The notes beneath the pieces are model-generated. The model had not been told where the DNA came from. It made no database searches and was given only the letters and a program-made list of their open reading frames with translations. This document shows, piece by piece, positions 1 through 8,552 of a stretch of 25,888 bases of DNA. The DNA is from Haplomitrium mnioides (taxonomy: Eukaryota; Marchantiophyta; Haplomitriopsida; Calobryales): assembly GCA_049999725.1 (NCBI GenBank), contig JBNGIS010015250.1, forward strand, positions 1 to 25,888, given 5' to 3'. Every line of letters starts with the position of its first letter. Positions within the stretch are counted from its first letter, which is position 1. The translations under genes and the position numbers were made by a program.

Positions 1-131
1 TTTTTTTTTCGAAAAGAAGACTTTAGTCTTAAATTTGATGTTTTTGAATGACAAATCTTCGAAAAACAAAATTCGATTGCCAAGTGAAACAGGAACTCAG
101 TAGCGGTTCCTGGTTCAAAGTAGCGGCTGTT
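1..131. repeat. Left arm of a long inverted repeat (candidate terminal repeat)
   Basis: The 48-bp core at 84-131 contains two direct AGTAGCGG motifs. It recurs in reverse complement at 6251-6298 (about 41 of 48 by eye) and at 25841-25888 (about 44 of 48). Nearly all differences are C/T or G/A transitions. Outside the core, bases 10-83 still align with the reverse complement of 6299-6390 with small gaps, so the arm is more than 120 bp and probably runs off the window. The paired AGTAGCGG motifs recall subterminal repeats of plant CACTA elements, but no CACTA terminus is visible. Copia coding sequence starts directly after base 131. Confidence 0.75.
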
Positions 132-446
132 AAGAGTGAAGTGTTTGATTACTTCAAGAACTTATAAGCAATAGTTGAGAGTGAAAAATAGCAGCCAATA
201 AATGTTTGAGATTTGATATAGGTGGAGAATATTTCTCCATATAATTCAGTAATATTTGTTGAAGGCACGTATTAAGAGACAACAGACATGCAAATATACA
301 CCCCAACAAAATGGGGTTGCTAAAAGAAAAAACAAACATATAGCAGAGGTGGCATGTGCCTTAATGATTGAGAAGAACATGCTTTATTATTATTGTACAG
401 AGCTAGTATCAACATTTGTCTCCATAATGAATTGTACTTTTATTGA
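132..446 (+). pseudogene. Ty1/copia integrase core fragment (5' part)
   Basis: Conceptual translation gives collinear copia integrase pieces: an SEVFDYFK-like segment near 135-160, a D-x-GGEY motif (normally DNGGEY) near 216-233, then KYTPQQNGVAKRKN at about 291-332, the hallmark of the copia integrase catalytic core with its final Glu region, followed by IAEVACALM. A frameshift near 250-260 and a TAA near 165 break it. There is no LTR, gag or protease upstream; the fragment begins at the inverted-repeat arm. The frame resumes after the gypsy insertion at 5825, where the same protein continues, so both parts are one copia copy split by element C. Confidence 0.85.
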
Positions 447-451
447 ATCAA
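447..451. repeat. Target site duplication ATCAA, left of element C
   Basis: ATCAA at 447-451 is repeated at 5820-5824, immediately after the 3' LTR. This defines the exact ends of element C and shows it inserted into pre-existing copia DNA. Confidence 0.85.
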
Positions 452-647
452 TGCAACATCCACTAACTTTAGTAAGCAATAGCTAAAAATAAAGTAAGTT
501 ATAGTGTGAATTATGTCTAGAAAGCTATTACTAAGTTAAAGTAGCAAACAACGGTTGCTATTATAGAATGTTGGATATATGGCAAGAGGAAAGAAAGTCA
601 ACTAATTAAAGTGAAGGAGAGGAAGTCTAGATAAGATTACTTTAGAA

Positions 648-830
648 GAGGATAATGACACCTAGCAAGCGGAGGATTAAAGAAAATAGAAGGTTCTAAA
701 GATAAGGACATGTGGCAGAAGGAGAACCAAAGAGATAGAAGGTTCTAAAGATAATGACATGTGACAGAAGGAGAACTTAATTGAGATAGAAGGTTCTATA
801 GATAAGGACAAGTGGCAGAAGGAGAATACA
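648..830 (+). repeat. ~50-bp tandem repeat in the C 5' LTR
   Basis: Three and a half units of about 49-51 bp, each holding GATAGAAGGTTCTAAAGATA followed by a GGACATGTGGCAGAAGGAGAA-like stretch, start near 648 (partial), 685, 734 and 785. The 3' LTR has the same array at about 5455-5635. Such U3 repeats often carry promoter or enhancer activity in LTR elements; that role is inferred. Confidence 0.8.
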
Positions 831-944
831 AATACAAGGTAGTCCAATCAGTGTGAGAGAGAAAAGGGTGGTTTAATTAGAAGAGGATAGAAAAAGAACC
901 TGTGGGGTTTCTCCACCTATGTATGAAAAGTGCTTTCTATTAAG

Positions 945-953
945 TATATAAAG
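945..953 (+). promoter_or_regulatory. TATA box of the C 5' LTR
   Basis: TATATAAAG lies in the 3' half of the LTR, where the U3 promoter is expected. The matching stretch is deleted from the 3' LTR (junction near 5720). Confidence 0.55.
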
Positions 954-1085
954 AAGGGAGAGTGCCTTACTAGGCATCTCTTACCTTATGAGTTTTTGAA
1001 GTTCTTTGTACGCTTCTCTTATGCTAACTTGTATGTGTTGTATTTGTGCTAACTTGTGTATGTAATATGATGTGTAGTGTTACAA

Positions 1086-1097
1086 TAATATCAGAGC
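1086..1097 (+). promoter_or_regulatory. Primer binding site of element C (tRNA-iMet)
   Basis: TAATATCAGAGC lies 1-2 bp after the LTR and matches the plant consensus TGGTATCAGAGC except near its first bases. It primes minus-strand DNA synthesis. Confidence 0.75.
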
Positions 1098-1730
1098 TTG
1101 GTCTTCTTTAAAGAGTGTATATTACCTCTCTTTGGAGAAGTACTTAAGACCTTTTTGGAGTAGTGGAATCTCCACTTTGCATTAACTCCAAGAGAGTTAA
1201 ACTTTTAAAATTTTCATGAATAAAGAATAGTAGATATCCCATCATTTTTAATTAAAGATAAGAAGTTTGACTTGATGTTATGGTAGCCAATGGATAGAGA
1301 AGCATTTGTACCTCTTAGAATTCCTCTATTAAATCCTTTTAACATTTGTGTGTTTAATATTGATAAGTATTTCTTTCTTCAATTTCTAGTGTATAATTTT
1401 GGTGATGACTTTATGGTTTTTGTGATGGAATCAAGAGAGTATGTTATCTCACCTATAGTAAACTATGGTATTACTTAGTAGTGTTTTATTTATATTTTGT
1501 GGGAGATAGAAAATTTATTTGAATCAAGCTCATGTAGAAGAGTTCAACTCCAAGTGCTATATTTCCATTAGAGTAATGCCTAAGCAAATGCATGAAGATT
1601 TTCTTGTTCGTAAGTTTGGAGAGAGGTTTTGTAATTTTCTATTGGCATCAACTAAACCTTTTATTTTACTTATTTTTCACAATTAGAATGTGTATATATT
1701 TGTTTTTGTGTAAGTTTTTGGGGGCTAAGC
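1098..1730 (+). other. Element C leader region, no recognisable gene
   Basis: The stretch between primer site and recognisable gag. Short open frames exist (for example 1290-1478 and 1592-1801), but their hydrophobic, low-complexity translations match no retroelement domain I recognise. It is probably leader plus decayed N-terminal gag. Confidence 0.4.
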
Positions 1731-1734
1731 TGCG

Positions 1735-2595
1735 ACTTAAAAACATAGTTGCTAACTCTACCAATCTTGAAGAAGGAGTTTGGATGATGGCAAAGTTGTA
1801 AGAGCTTCAAGCAGCTCTTATAGCAAGCCAATAGCAAGCAAACATGTTGATGGTAGAAATGGTGAAAATACGAGAAGGAAGTCAAGAGACGTTACTTCAA
1901 AAAAAATGAGTAAGTTGTATAAGGTAGAGCCCTATTGAAGAAGTTGCACGGCTGATAATGTGGAAGGATGGGTCTATCGAATGGAAGTTTATATGTCATA
2001 CTATCTAAATGTTTCAGATTTGGAGAAATGATTGTTTGCAAGGTTATTTTCAATGAAGCATGCATCAAAATTACTATAATAATGGGAAGGGAAGAAAAAT
2101 ATATGAGAAGAACAACTTTTGTAGAGCAATTTAGAAGATTGTTTGCTCCAAAATTTGAGGACAATAGATTCTATATTGACCACAAAAACAAAGCTTTGGA
2201 GTTGGAGCAATAAGTAAACTTTGCAAGATACATTGAAGAGTTTTGAAGCTTGCAAGTTCAAATCGAAGATATGAGTCCAACAGAGGCTTTTGACAAATTT
2301 TTGCAAGGGTTAAAAGAGAAAGATTAGAGGAGAAGTTATAATGCGTAAACCAAAAGACGTAAATGAAGCCATTTCATTTTTTCAACAAAGTGAAGGGACT
2401 CTAAGAATTGTGCAAACTAGAGGAAATTGTGGCCTCATGTCTATGGAGTTGGGAAATATAAGAAGAAGATAATTTCATTGCCCAAATCACCAACAATGAG
2501 TACTACAATATACTACTCAAAGGAGGATAGATAATCGATGAGAAACCCGAACATGTTACGATTGTGGTCGGATATGACACATTGCACCAAATTGT
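1735..2595 (+). pseudogene. Element C gag with CCHC zinc knuckle, degenerate
   Basis: The gag capsid signature is readable around 2118-2330: FRRLFAPKF, then a stop, an ARYIEEF block and a PTEAFDKFLQGLKEK block, as in Ty3/gypsy gag. The zinc knuckle at 2554-2595 reads C-Y-D-C-G-R-I-stop-H-I-A-P-N-C, a C-x2-C-x4-H-x4-C pattern with an internal TGA just before the His. Gag coats the RNA genome; the knuckle binds nucleic acid. At least four stops break the frame. No start codon can be assigned. Confidence 0.7.
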
Positions 2596-2814
2596 AGAGT
2601 ACTAAGTTACAATCAATAGCGAGTATTTTGACGGCCTCTTTATAATATCAACAATGAAGGAGATGAAGAATGTAAGGGAAATGATGGGCATTAGTAAAAA
2701 AAACCTCGTTTTTTGCTTTTTTATATAGTAGATGTGACTTTGTTGAATACCTCCATCGACTTTCTTCTTTATCCCAACAAAAAATGGAGGCTTAAGTGTA
2801 GTCGATGGATGGAT

Positions 2815-3250
2815 GGAAGGATTTCCAATAAGAGTTTGGGTGGACTCTAGAGCAGAAGAAAATTATTTATCATGGGCTATAGCATTGAAGTTGAAGTTGG
2901 CTTTTGAGAAAGAAGAGCACAAAGTGATGGATTCGAGAAGTGGATATAATCAAATCCGAATTGTGGAGAGCATTTCAAATATCTTGTTATGTCTTTTGGA
3001 TTAACTAATGCTCCTACAACATTTATGGATCTTATGAATGATATTTTTTGATCTTTTTTGGAAAAGTTTACTATTATCTTTTTGGATGATATTCTCATCT
3101 ACAACAAGAATCTTCAAGAGCATCAATAGCATCTTTGTATGGCATTTAAGGTACTCAAAAATTGTAAGCTATATGTCAAAATGTACAAATGTGAAATTGG
3201 AAAGATGGAGGTTGACTACTTGGATCACCGTGTGAGTGCATAAGGAATCC
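2815..3250 (+). pseudogene. Element C protease/RT remnant with internal deletion
   Basis: VWVDSRAEENYLS at about 2834-2872 is the aspartic protease active-site region, with DSR in place of DSG/DTG. Only about 20 residues later comes [11 protein letters not shown] (2930-2962), a reverse transcriptase motif normally several hundred residues downstream, so the protease C-terminus and RT N-terminus are deleted. [10 protein letters not shown], then a stop, then FLDDILIYNK (catalytic FLDD near 3078-3089) continue the palm domain. A smaller deletion lies between QIRI and the FGLT motif. Confidence 0.8.
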
Positions 3251-3469
3251 AAGTTATAGATGAGAAAGTGGAGGAAATTCAGAAGTGAGAAGCTCCTAGT
3301 GATCAAACACAACTAATGGGATTTTTAGAGCTAACTAGGTTTTGTCGTTGATTTGTGAAGAAGAATTCCTTGACACAAAATAGAAGAACTATTGACCAAC
3401 TTGTTTAAGAAAACTCATGTGTGGTCATGAGAAGCTGCAAAAGAGTTGGCATTCCAAGCATTGAAGAAA

Positions 3470-3800
3470 TCACTTCTTTATGCTCATGTTCTTAAATGGA
3501 ATTGAGAAGATGGTTGGCATCATATTGCCTTTTTTTCTAGAAAGTTGAGTGAAACTATCACACTACAAAGCGTGAAGAATTGGTGATTGTACTATCAACC
3601 AAGCATTGGAAGCATTATCTAGGAGATAAGGAGTTTATTGTTGAAACCAACCATAAACCTCTAATCTATTTGGAAACTCAAAAGGAGCTCTCAAAAAGGC
3701 AGATTTGATAGGCAAAATGGCGACAATGGTTTCATATAAAGATGGTTTATGTAGAAGGAAAATGTCAAATTGCAAATGTCTTGACTCGCATGCCTCAACT
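3470..3800 (+). pseudogene. Element C RNase H domain, degenerate
   Basis: AFFSRKLSE near 3526-3552, then REELVIVLSTKHWKHYL and ETNHKPLIYLET in a second frame, then a GKCQIANVLTRM end segment near 3758-3792. This order is the Ty3/gypsy RNase H and its tail. The N-terminal catalytic Asp region (VDxDAS in relatives) is not recognisable here. A frameshift near 3555 and stops near 3709 disable it. Confidence 0.75.
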
Positions 3801-3904
3801 CAACATCCTATCAAAAATCACAACTCAACCTACTTGGTGGACAGAAATGTTGGATGTAGTAAGAGAAGATGAAGAGATCATTGCCGCACAACAACAAAAA
3901 TTAG

Positions 3905-5144
3905 TAAAATAGGTGTGAGGATTGATTCTCTTCCAAGAAAAGGTTGTTAAACTTTGCTTTAAGATTTTGTATGAAGCACATGATTCCACAATTGGAGGAC
4001 ATGTTGGAATTGGAAGATCTTGGACAATCTTGAATGAGTTTATTATTGGCCCAAGATGCATCAAGATGTGGAGGTATATGTTTGGAGTTGCTTTGCTTGT
4101 CAACAAAGAAAAAAGACAATTCTTAAATGAGGAGGTTCATTACAACCATTGCATATCCCCAATTGGCAATGTGAGCATGTGAGTATGGATATTGTGTGTG
4201 AGCTCTCATGTACTTCTATGAGGTATGATGCTATTGTCGTTTTTATAGACAAACTTAGCAAAATGATTTATATTCGTCCAACTACCAAATCAATGATAGC
4301 ACCTGAGTTAGCACAAAATTATTTAGAGGCAATCTACTCTCATCACAGTATCTCCAAAATTATTATTTGTTATCGAGAAACTCAATTCACCAGCATGCTT
4401 TGGTACATAATATTTGGTCTTCTCAAGACTAAACTCGCCATGTCTATTGCTTATCACCTTGAATCGAATGGTCAAACTGAATGGGCCAACCGCACCATTG
4501 AAGATATGTTGTGCTCTTTTACTTTGGAAGAACAAAAAGAATGGTATTGGTTGCTACCTCTTTTGGAGTTCTCTTGCAATAACTCCATCAATAGCTCCAT
4601 ACGAGCCACACTTTTCTTTTTGATGTATGGTGAGCATCCAACCACTCTATCTAGTCTTCAACTTGTATCAACCTCTAAGAGTCCAAATGTTGATGTTTTT
4701 CTTCATTGTCTACACAACGACATCCAACGTGCCAAGGAAAAACTTGAAGTTGCTCGTAATTGGCAAAAAAAAAATGCAGATGCTCATTGTTGTGAAGTTA
4801 CCTTTGCTATAGGTGACCAAGTGTGGCTTTCTACTACCAATCTTTCCTTGCTTCTCTCTTGTAAGCTCTCTAGTTGCTTTATTGAACCATTTGCTATTTT
4901 TGTTCGTATTAGTGAAGTGACATATCAACTAGTTTTACCTTCTTATATTAAGATTCACCCAGTTTTTTATGTCTCTTTATTACATGCTTTTGTATCTTGC
5001 TCTACCACTTTCATTTGTACTCAAGAACCTCCTCCACCACCTATGCTTATTGATGGTCATGAAGAATTTGAGGTGAAACAACTCTTAAAGAAACATACAC
5101 GTCGTTGGGGTCAATGTAAGATTGTCGAATATTTGGTTCGTTAG
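3905..5144 (+). pseudogene. Element C integrase, with a 331-codon open frame at 4149-5144
   Basis: The HHCC region starts with EAHD and GGHVGIG (about 3973-4010). After a frameshift near 4100-4150, one frame stays open for 331 codons covering the integrase core, linker and chromodomain start. The first catalytic Asp is in MDIV (4167-4178) and the Glu lies in NGQTEWANRTIED. The second Asp, normally in SDRDTQF, is lost: the stretch reads ICYRETQF near 4363-4386. A PxPMLIDGHEEFEV segment leads into the chromodomain. The long open frame is notable but the enzyme must be inactive. Confidence 0.85.
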
Positions 5145-5220
5145 AAAGGCTACCCCTTTTATGAAGCTACTTAAGAGCCATTGAAGAATTTGGCCAATGC
5201 CTCTACAATTATTCACTCTT
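5040..5220 (+). pseudogene. Element C chromodomain, degenerate
   Basis: After EEFEVKQLL the translation reads IVEYLVR, stop (TAG for the usual Trp), KGYPFYEAT, stop (for Trp), EPLKNLANA. This is the VExILxxR...YLVKWKGY...TWEP..NL pattern of chromodomains that target chromovirus integration to chromatin. Both aromatic-cage Trp codons (TGG) have become TAG/TAA by G-to-A changes. Confidence 0.85.
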
Positions 5221-5259
5221 TTAAAAACTCTCTTACTTGCAACGAGGACATTGCTCTTT

Positions 5260-5819
5260 TGTAACAATCACTAGCTTTAGTGAGCAATAACTAAAAATGA
5301 AGTAAAATATATTGTCAAATATGTCTAGAAAGCTATTACTAAGTTAGAATAGCAAAAAGCAATTGCTATTATAGAGAGTTAGACACGTGGCAAGAGAAAA
5401 TAAAGCCAACAAATTAAAGTAAAGACAAAGTCTAGATAAACTACTTTAAAAAAAGGATAAGAACATGTGGCAAGCGAACAATTAAAGCAAGTAGAAGGTT
5501 CTAAAGATAAGGACATGTGGTAGAAGGACAACTAAAGAGATAGAAGGTTCTAAAGATATGGACACATGGCAGAAGAAGAACTAAAGAGAGATGAAAGGCT
5601 CTATAGATAAGAACATATGGTAGAAGGAGAATAAAAATGAAGGATGGTCTAACTAGAAGAGGATAAAAAAGTAACCAATGGAGTTTCTCCACTTACGTAA
5701 ACAAAGTGCTTTCTATCACCTTGTGGGTTTTTGAAGTTCTTTGTGCATTTTTTTATACTAACTTGTTTGTGTTGTACTTGTGCTAACTTATGTATGTAAT
5801 ATGGGTGTGTAGTGTTATA
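5260..5819 (+). repeat. Element C 3' LTR
   Basis: Begins TGTAAC and ends TTATA (TTACA in the 5' copy). It is about 70 bp shorter than the 5' LTR, mainly because a block holding the TATA box and the following GAGAGTGCC segment is missing near 5720. The ~50-bp repeat array persists at about 5455-5635. Confidence 0.87.
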
Positions 5820-5824
5820 ATCAA
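5820..5824. repeat. Target site duplication ATCAA, right of element C
   Basis: Matches 447-451 exactly. The copia reading frame (FIES-IHGIT) runs through this junction if the insertion is removed. Confidence 0.85.
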
Positions 5825-6250
5825 TTCATGGAATAACACTAGAGGAGAAGTTCATAAGAAGACAACCACATATTTCACATCTATAAGTGCTTTGTTGAAT
5901 TATATATGTACATGTACTAAAAGAAACATGTAAAAAAAATGGGTATAAAAGATTTAAAATGTGTATTCATTAGATATTCTCATAAGCAAAAAGGTCACAA
6001 ATTTTTTATCCTTCTACACAAATGTTAATGGTAAGCAGAGACGTAGTATTTGATGAATTAATTACATAGTATGGTCTTATGTCAAATGGATGTAAAGAAT
6101 ATGTTTTTGCATTGGGAATTAGAAGAAAAGGTTGTTGATTTGGAGAATCCAAATCATGTTTTCATATTGAAGAGGACATTGTATGGGTTCAAGCAAGCGC
6201 CACATGCATGGTCCAATAAGATAGGTGTATATCTTATGACAATAAGGTTC
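5825..6250 (+). pseudogene. Ty1/copia integrase C-terminus joined to RT fragment
   Basis: Continues the copia copy of 132-446. HGITLEEKF, PHISHL, then KDLKCVFIRYSHKQKGHKF (about 5947-6005) and VSRDVVFDEL (about 6031-6060) are the C-terminal signatures of copia integrase. Immediately afterwards, QMDVKNMFLH, ELEEKVVD and LKRTLYGFKQAPHAW (6085-6215) are RT palm motifs. In intact copia these are separated by more than 1 kb, so an internal deletion joins them near 6060-6070. The YVDD motif is absent; the fragment ends at the inverted-repeat arm. Confidence 0.88.
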
Positions 6251-6390
6251 AACAACCACTACTTTAAACCAAGAACTGCTACTGAGTTCCTATTTCATTT
6301 AGCATTCGCAAAAACCAAATTTGAAAATTTAGCATAAAAAATCATCAATTTGATACTAGTAATATTTTTTTGCAAAACAAATATAAAATT
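6251..6390. repeat. Inner arm of the long inverted repeat
   Basis: The core at 6251-6298 is the reverse complement of 84-131 (about 41 of 48 by eye, all seven differences transitions). Homology to the left arm continues to about 6390, including an A/T-rich stretch that is locally inverted. It is in the same orientation as the copy at 25841-25888. Together with 1-131 it brackets the copia plus element C block. Confidence 0.72.
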
Positions 6391-6635
6391 TTACATCCAA
6401 ATTACTTATTTTACGTAGACATTGTATTAACAAAAATCTTCTTATGAGAATTTTATCAAAATTGCTTTCACATTTTGTTCTTTCAAAATGATGAGCATCA
6501 ACGAACATAATATATACTAAACGTACCAGAAAATTTCTGTTAAATATTTTCAAAATTAACCATAATATTACTATTTTCCAAAATTAATCAAAACATTCAA
6601 ATTTTGTTAGAAACATATTCAATCAGAAGATGTTT
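6391..6635. other. AT-rich stretch, nothing recognised
   Basis: Very AT-rich sequence with short chance open frames on both strands. No retroelement, transposase or methyltransferase motif is seen, and no similarity to the right subterminal region at 25721-25840 is apparent. Confidence 0.5.
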
Positions 6636-6990
6636 GAGTGCGCAAGAACTTTGAACCGTACTTTTAAAGCTTATGCATGCTAGGTCTGCTAAAGCTCATA
6701 TGCACTTGGAATCCTAACGCGTGGAACGCTAAAGCTCATATTTGCAAGAACTTTGGAAAAGAACCCTAAAGTGTATGCACATGAGTACTGTTGAAGCCAA
6801 AGTGTGAAAATGCTATTAAAGCCCGTGAATGCATGGACTACTAAAGCCCGTGTGTGTAGAGACAGCTAAAGCCTAGACACACTTGGTTTGCTAAGTTCTA
6901 TGCGCACATAGACAACTAAAGCCTATATGAATATGGACAACTAAAGCCCACGCAAGCATGGATTGCTAAAGTTTTTGGGCGCCGGAGCTT
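6636..6990. repeat. Minisatellite array 1 (GCTAAAGCC-type units)
   Basis: About 14 degenerate units of 24-30 bp, each with CTAAAGC(C) followed by a palindromic core such as TATGCATGC, TATGCGCACATAG or CGCAAGCATGGA. The core relates it to the arrays at 8634-8905 and 20490-20705, though the linker differs. It lies beyond the 3' end of the minus-strand gene, between that gene and the inner inverted-repeat arm. Confidence 0.8.
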
Positions 6991-7249
6991 GCTGAAGCCC
7001 TTTTAACCAAAGACTAGAGAAACTCATGATTGAAAAAAACTTGTAAGAAAATGGAAATAAAACAAAATAGAACTTCCATGTCAGTATAGACTTTGTTGCT
7101 AATTTTTATAAAAACCAACATATTTTGTTCAAAAATCATTTTGCAAAAGAAATTACATCGTCAAGGAAAAAATTAATAAGTTTGATTGGAATGCAATAAG
7201 AATGAAGACAAATCACAAAATATTTTGTAAAAAAGATACTTTATTATTT
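6991..7249. other. 3' flank of the minus-strand gene, nothing else recognised
   Basis: AT-rich DNA directly downstream (in minus sense) of the methyltransferase-like gene's stop at 7250-7252. It may be its 3' UTR. An AATAAA-like minus-strand signal occurs near 7234-7246 (AATAATAAAG). No coding evidence is seen. Confidence 0.4.
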
Positions 7250-7905
7250 TCAAAAAATGTATAAATCTGGAGCTACAGCTTTATCCATATCCTTTTTGGG
7301 AGGAATGGTCTCATTTAAATCAATTTCTTGAGAAGCTTTGGTATTTGTAGCCGCTAGAAAATCATGCCAAGACTTTCTAATTCCAAAAAATGCAACAAAA
7401 TTACCAGATGCACCAGTAGTACCAAGAGGAACAAGCTCATTGATGTACGTATAGACAATCTGTGATTCTATCACATCATATAGCAAAGAAGCCATCGTTA
7501 AAACTCTCTGAAAAATGTAGATAGACTAATGCCCATCATATTCAACATCGATACAATTTTGATTCAATTCAAAAGTACAGACAAGTTCTGTGTTAGACCC
7601 ACAACAAAGATCTAAGATCCAATCTTGCTTTGTTGACAAATGGTCAATAAAAACATTGTACCAAGCAAAAGGCTTTTGGCACACATTCTTAAGAGCATCA
7701 TCTCTTGGATGTTTAAGCTTGCCAAAACAGCATGGAAACTAAAAACACTCTGCATAATTTGTCAAAGTTGTCTGCTTGCATCGTCAGATTGCAAGTTGAA
7801 AAGCTTCATGCTCCATTTTCCCTCCTTGATTCAATAGCCTACAATCCAATACTCTTGGACATGAGCTGAATTGAGACCACCCGAATGATGAATATTGTTT
7901 TTGTC
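7250..7905 (-). pseudogene. Methyltransferase-like terminal exon (SAM-binding motif)
   Basis: On the minus strand, in order: SGGLNSAHVQEYWIVGY (near 7884-7834), stop, KWSMKLFNLQSDDASRQL, frameshift, KLKHPRDDALKNVCQKPFAW, then WILDLCCGS with D-L-C-C-G-S at 7612-7595, then NCIDVEYD. This order (a QKP/EKP block, a short linker, a DxFCGS-like motif I, then hydrophobics and an acidic motif II residue) is that of beta-class DNA N4-cytosine/N6-adenine methyltransferases, such as the DPFxGSGTT families. After one more stop, a tail ending APDLYIF closes the protein at 7250. The catalytic DPPY/SPPY motif, expected upstream, is not seen. Confidence 0.72.
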
Positions 7906-8004
7906 CTTATAGTAATAAAAACAAACAGACGAGACAAATGAAAGAAAGTAAAGAAAAAATAAAACATATAAACTAATATATGAAAAAATAAAGATGCAAT
8001 TTAC
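7906..8004 (-). other. Probable intron of the methyltransferase-like gene (99 bp)
   Basis: Minus-strand donor CTG|GTAAAT at 8004-7999, a T-rich interior and a possible acceptor ATAAG at 7907-7906. The reading frame does not join perfectly across this acceptor, so the 3' boundary may be shifted or mutated. Confidence 0.5.
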
Positions 8005-8552
8005 CAGATATCATGGTCGATGATACAATAAACCTCCAAAAGAGCATCCTCGACGATGTCAAATTGTTGAGAAGAATGGATAATAACAAAAGACGAAAAA
8101 TTCACAGTTGTAATAGCTGCAAAAGAAGAAACTATATCAAAAATGTTACCCTTAGTGAAGGGTTTGGAATCGTCATGCTTGCATTCCTTATTTGTAAAGA
8201 ATATTAGCAATTGCTAAAGTGAAACATCTTGGTTTTACCAACCTATTCAAGTGTCGAGCATTTGCCTCCTTATTGACTTGATAAAATACCACGTTGAGTC
8301 CATCAACATAGAACATTAGACCCTCGTCTTGCTCTTCATACCCTCCTTTGGTTAGAAGGGCATCATCTTTTTTTTTTCTGCCTTGCCTTCACTATCCTAC
8401 TTTCTGGCAATGGAGAAGAAAAAGCATGAGGGTAGGATACAAGAGTCGAGGCTTGGTCTTCATCAATTGGGCTTTTTTGACCCCCAATTTCTTTCGCCTT
8501 TTCGCAACGACTGTCAATTTTTTATCGAGCTATCGTTTGAATATTTTGTCCC
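8005..8552 (-). pseudogene. Methyltransferase-like gene, middle exons
   Basis: From 8552 downward: a Lys/Arg-rich block (VVAKRRKKLGVKKAQLMK) that could be a nuclear localisation signal, then after a frameshift GGYEEQDEGLMFYVDGL and NKEANARHLNRL (about 8343-8250), then KHDDSKPFTKGNIFDIV and FVIIHSSQQFDIVEDALLE (8177-8030). The last block resembles the strand-helix region that follows motif IV in beta-class DNA methyltransferases, where I/V-I-x-x-S-x-Q-Q is common. A real DPPY is missing, either lost by mutation or in a segment I cannot place. Confidence 0.55.

Larger units (their letters stand above)
452..1084 (+). repeat. Element C 5' LTR
   Basis: Begins TGCAAC (ancestrally probably TGTAAC as in the 3' copy) and ends TTACA just before the primer site. 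It matches 5260-5819 along its length apart from indels. It contains a TATATAAAG box at 945-953 and an internal ~50-bp tandem repeat at about 648-830. Confidence 0.88.
452..5819 (+). mobile_element. Chromovirus C (Ty3/gypsy LTR retrotransposon), degenerate
   Basis: A full-length but decayed element: LTRs at 452-1084 and 5260-5819, a tRNA-Met-type primer site at 1086-1097, then gag, zinc knuckle, protease, RT, RNase H, integrase and chromodomain remnants in the order typical of Ty3/gypsy (integrase after RT). Perfect 5-bp TSDs flank it. The internal region is about 4.2 kb, shortened by deletions in the protease-to-RT region. Several in-frame stops and frameshifts mean it cannot encode a polyprotein. 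It sits in a copia integrase, giving a gypsy-in-copia nest. Confidence 0.9.

Noticed and set aside
84-131. Classical CACTA transposon terminus
   Set aside because: The paired AGTAGCGG motifs fit CACTA subterminal repeats, but no CACTA/TAGTG end, 3-bp target duplication or TNP2-type transposase is seen.
1290-1801. Short plus-strand open frames in the element C leader as genes
   Set aside because: Hydrophobic, low-complexity translations without a domain match, in the usual leader position of the element.
3825-4119. Minus-strand open frames of 70-90 codons inside element C
   Set aside because: Antisense shadows of the integrase; no independent coding features.
7250-8210. Bacterial contamination as the source of the methyltransferase-like sequence
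   Set aside because: The coding pieces are separated by AT-rich introns with GTAAGT/GTAAGA donors and split by plant LTR retrotransposons with proper target duplications, so it is nuclear and old.
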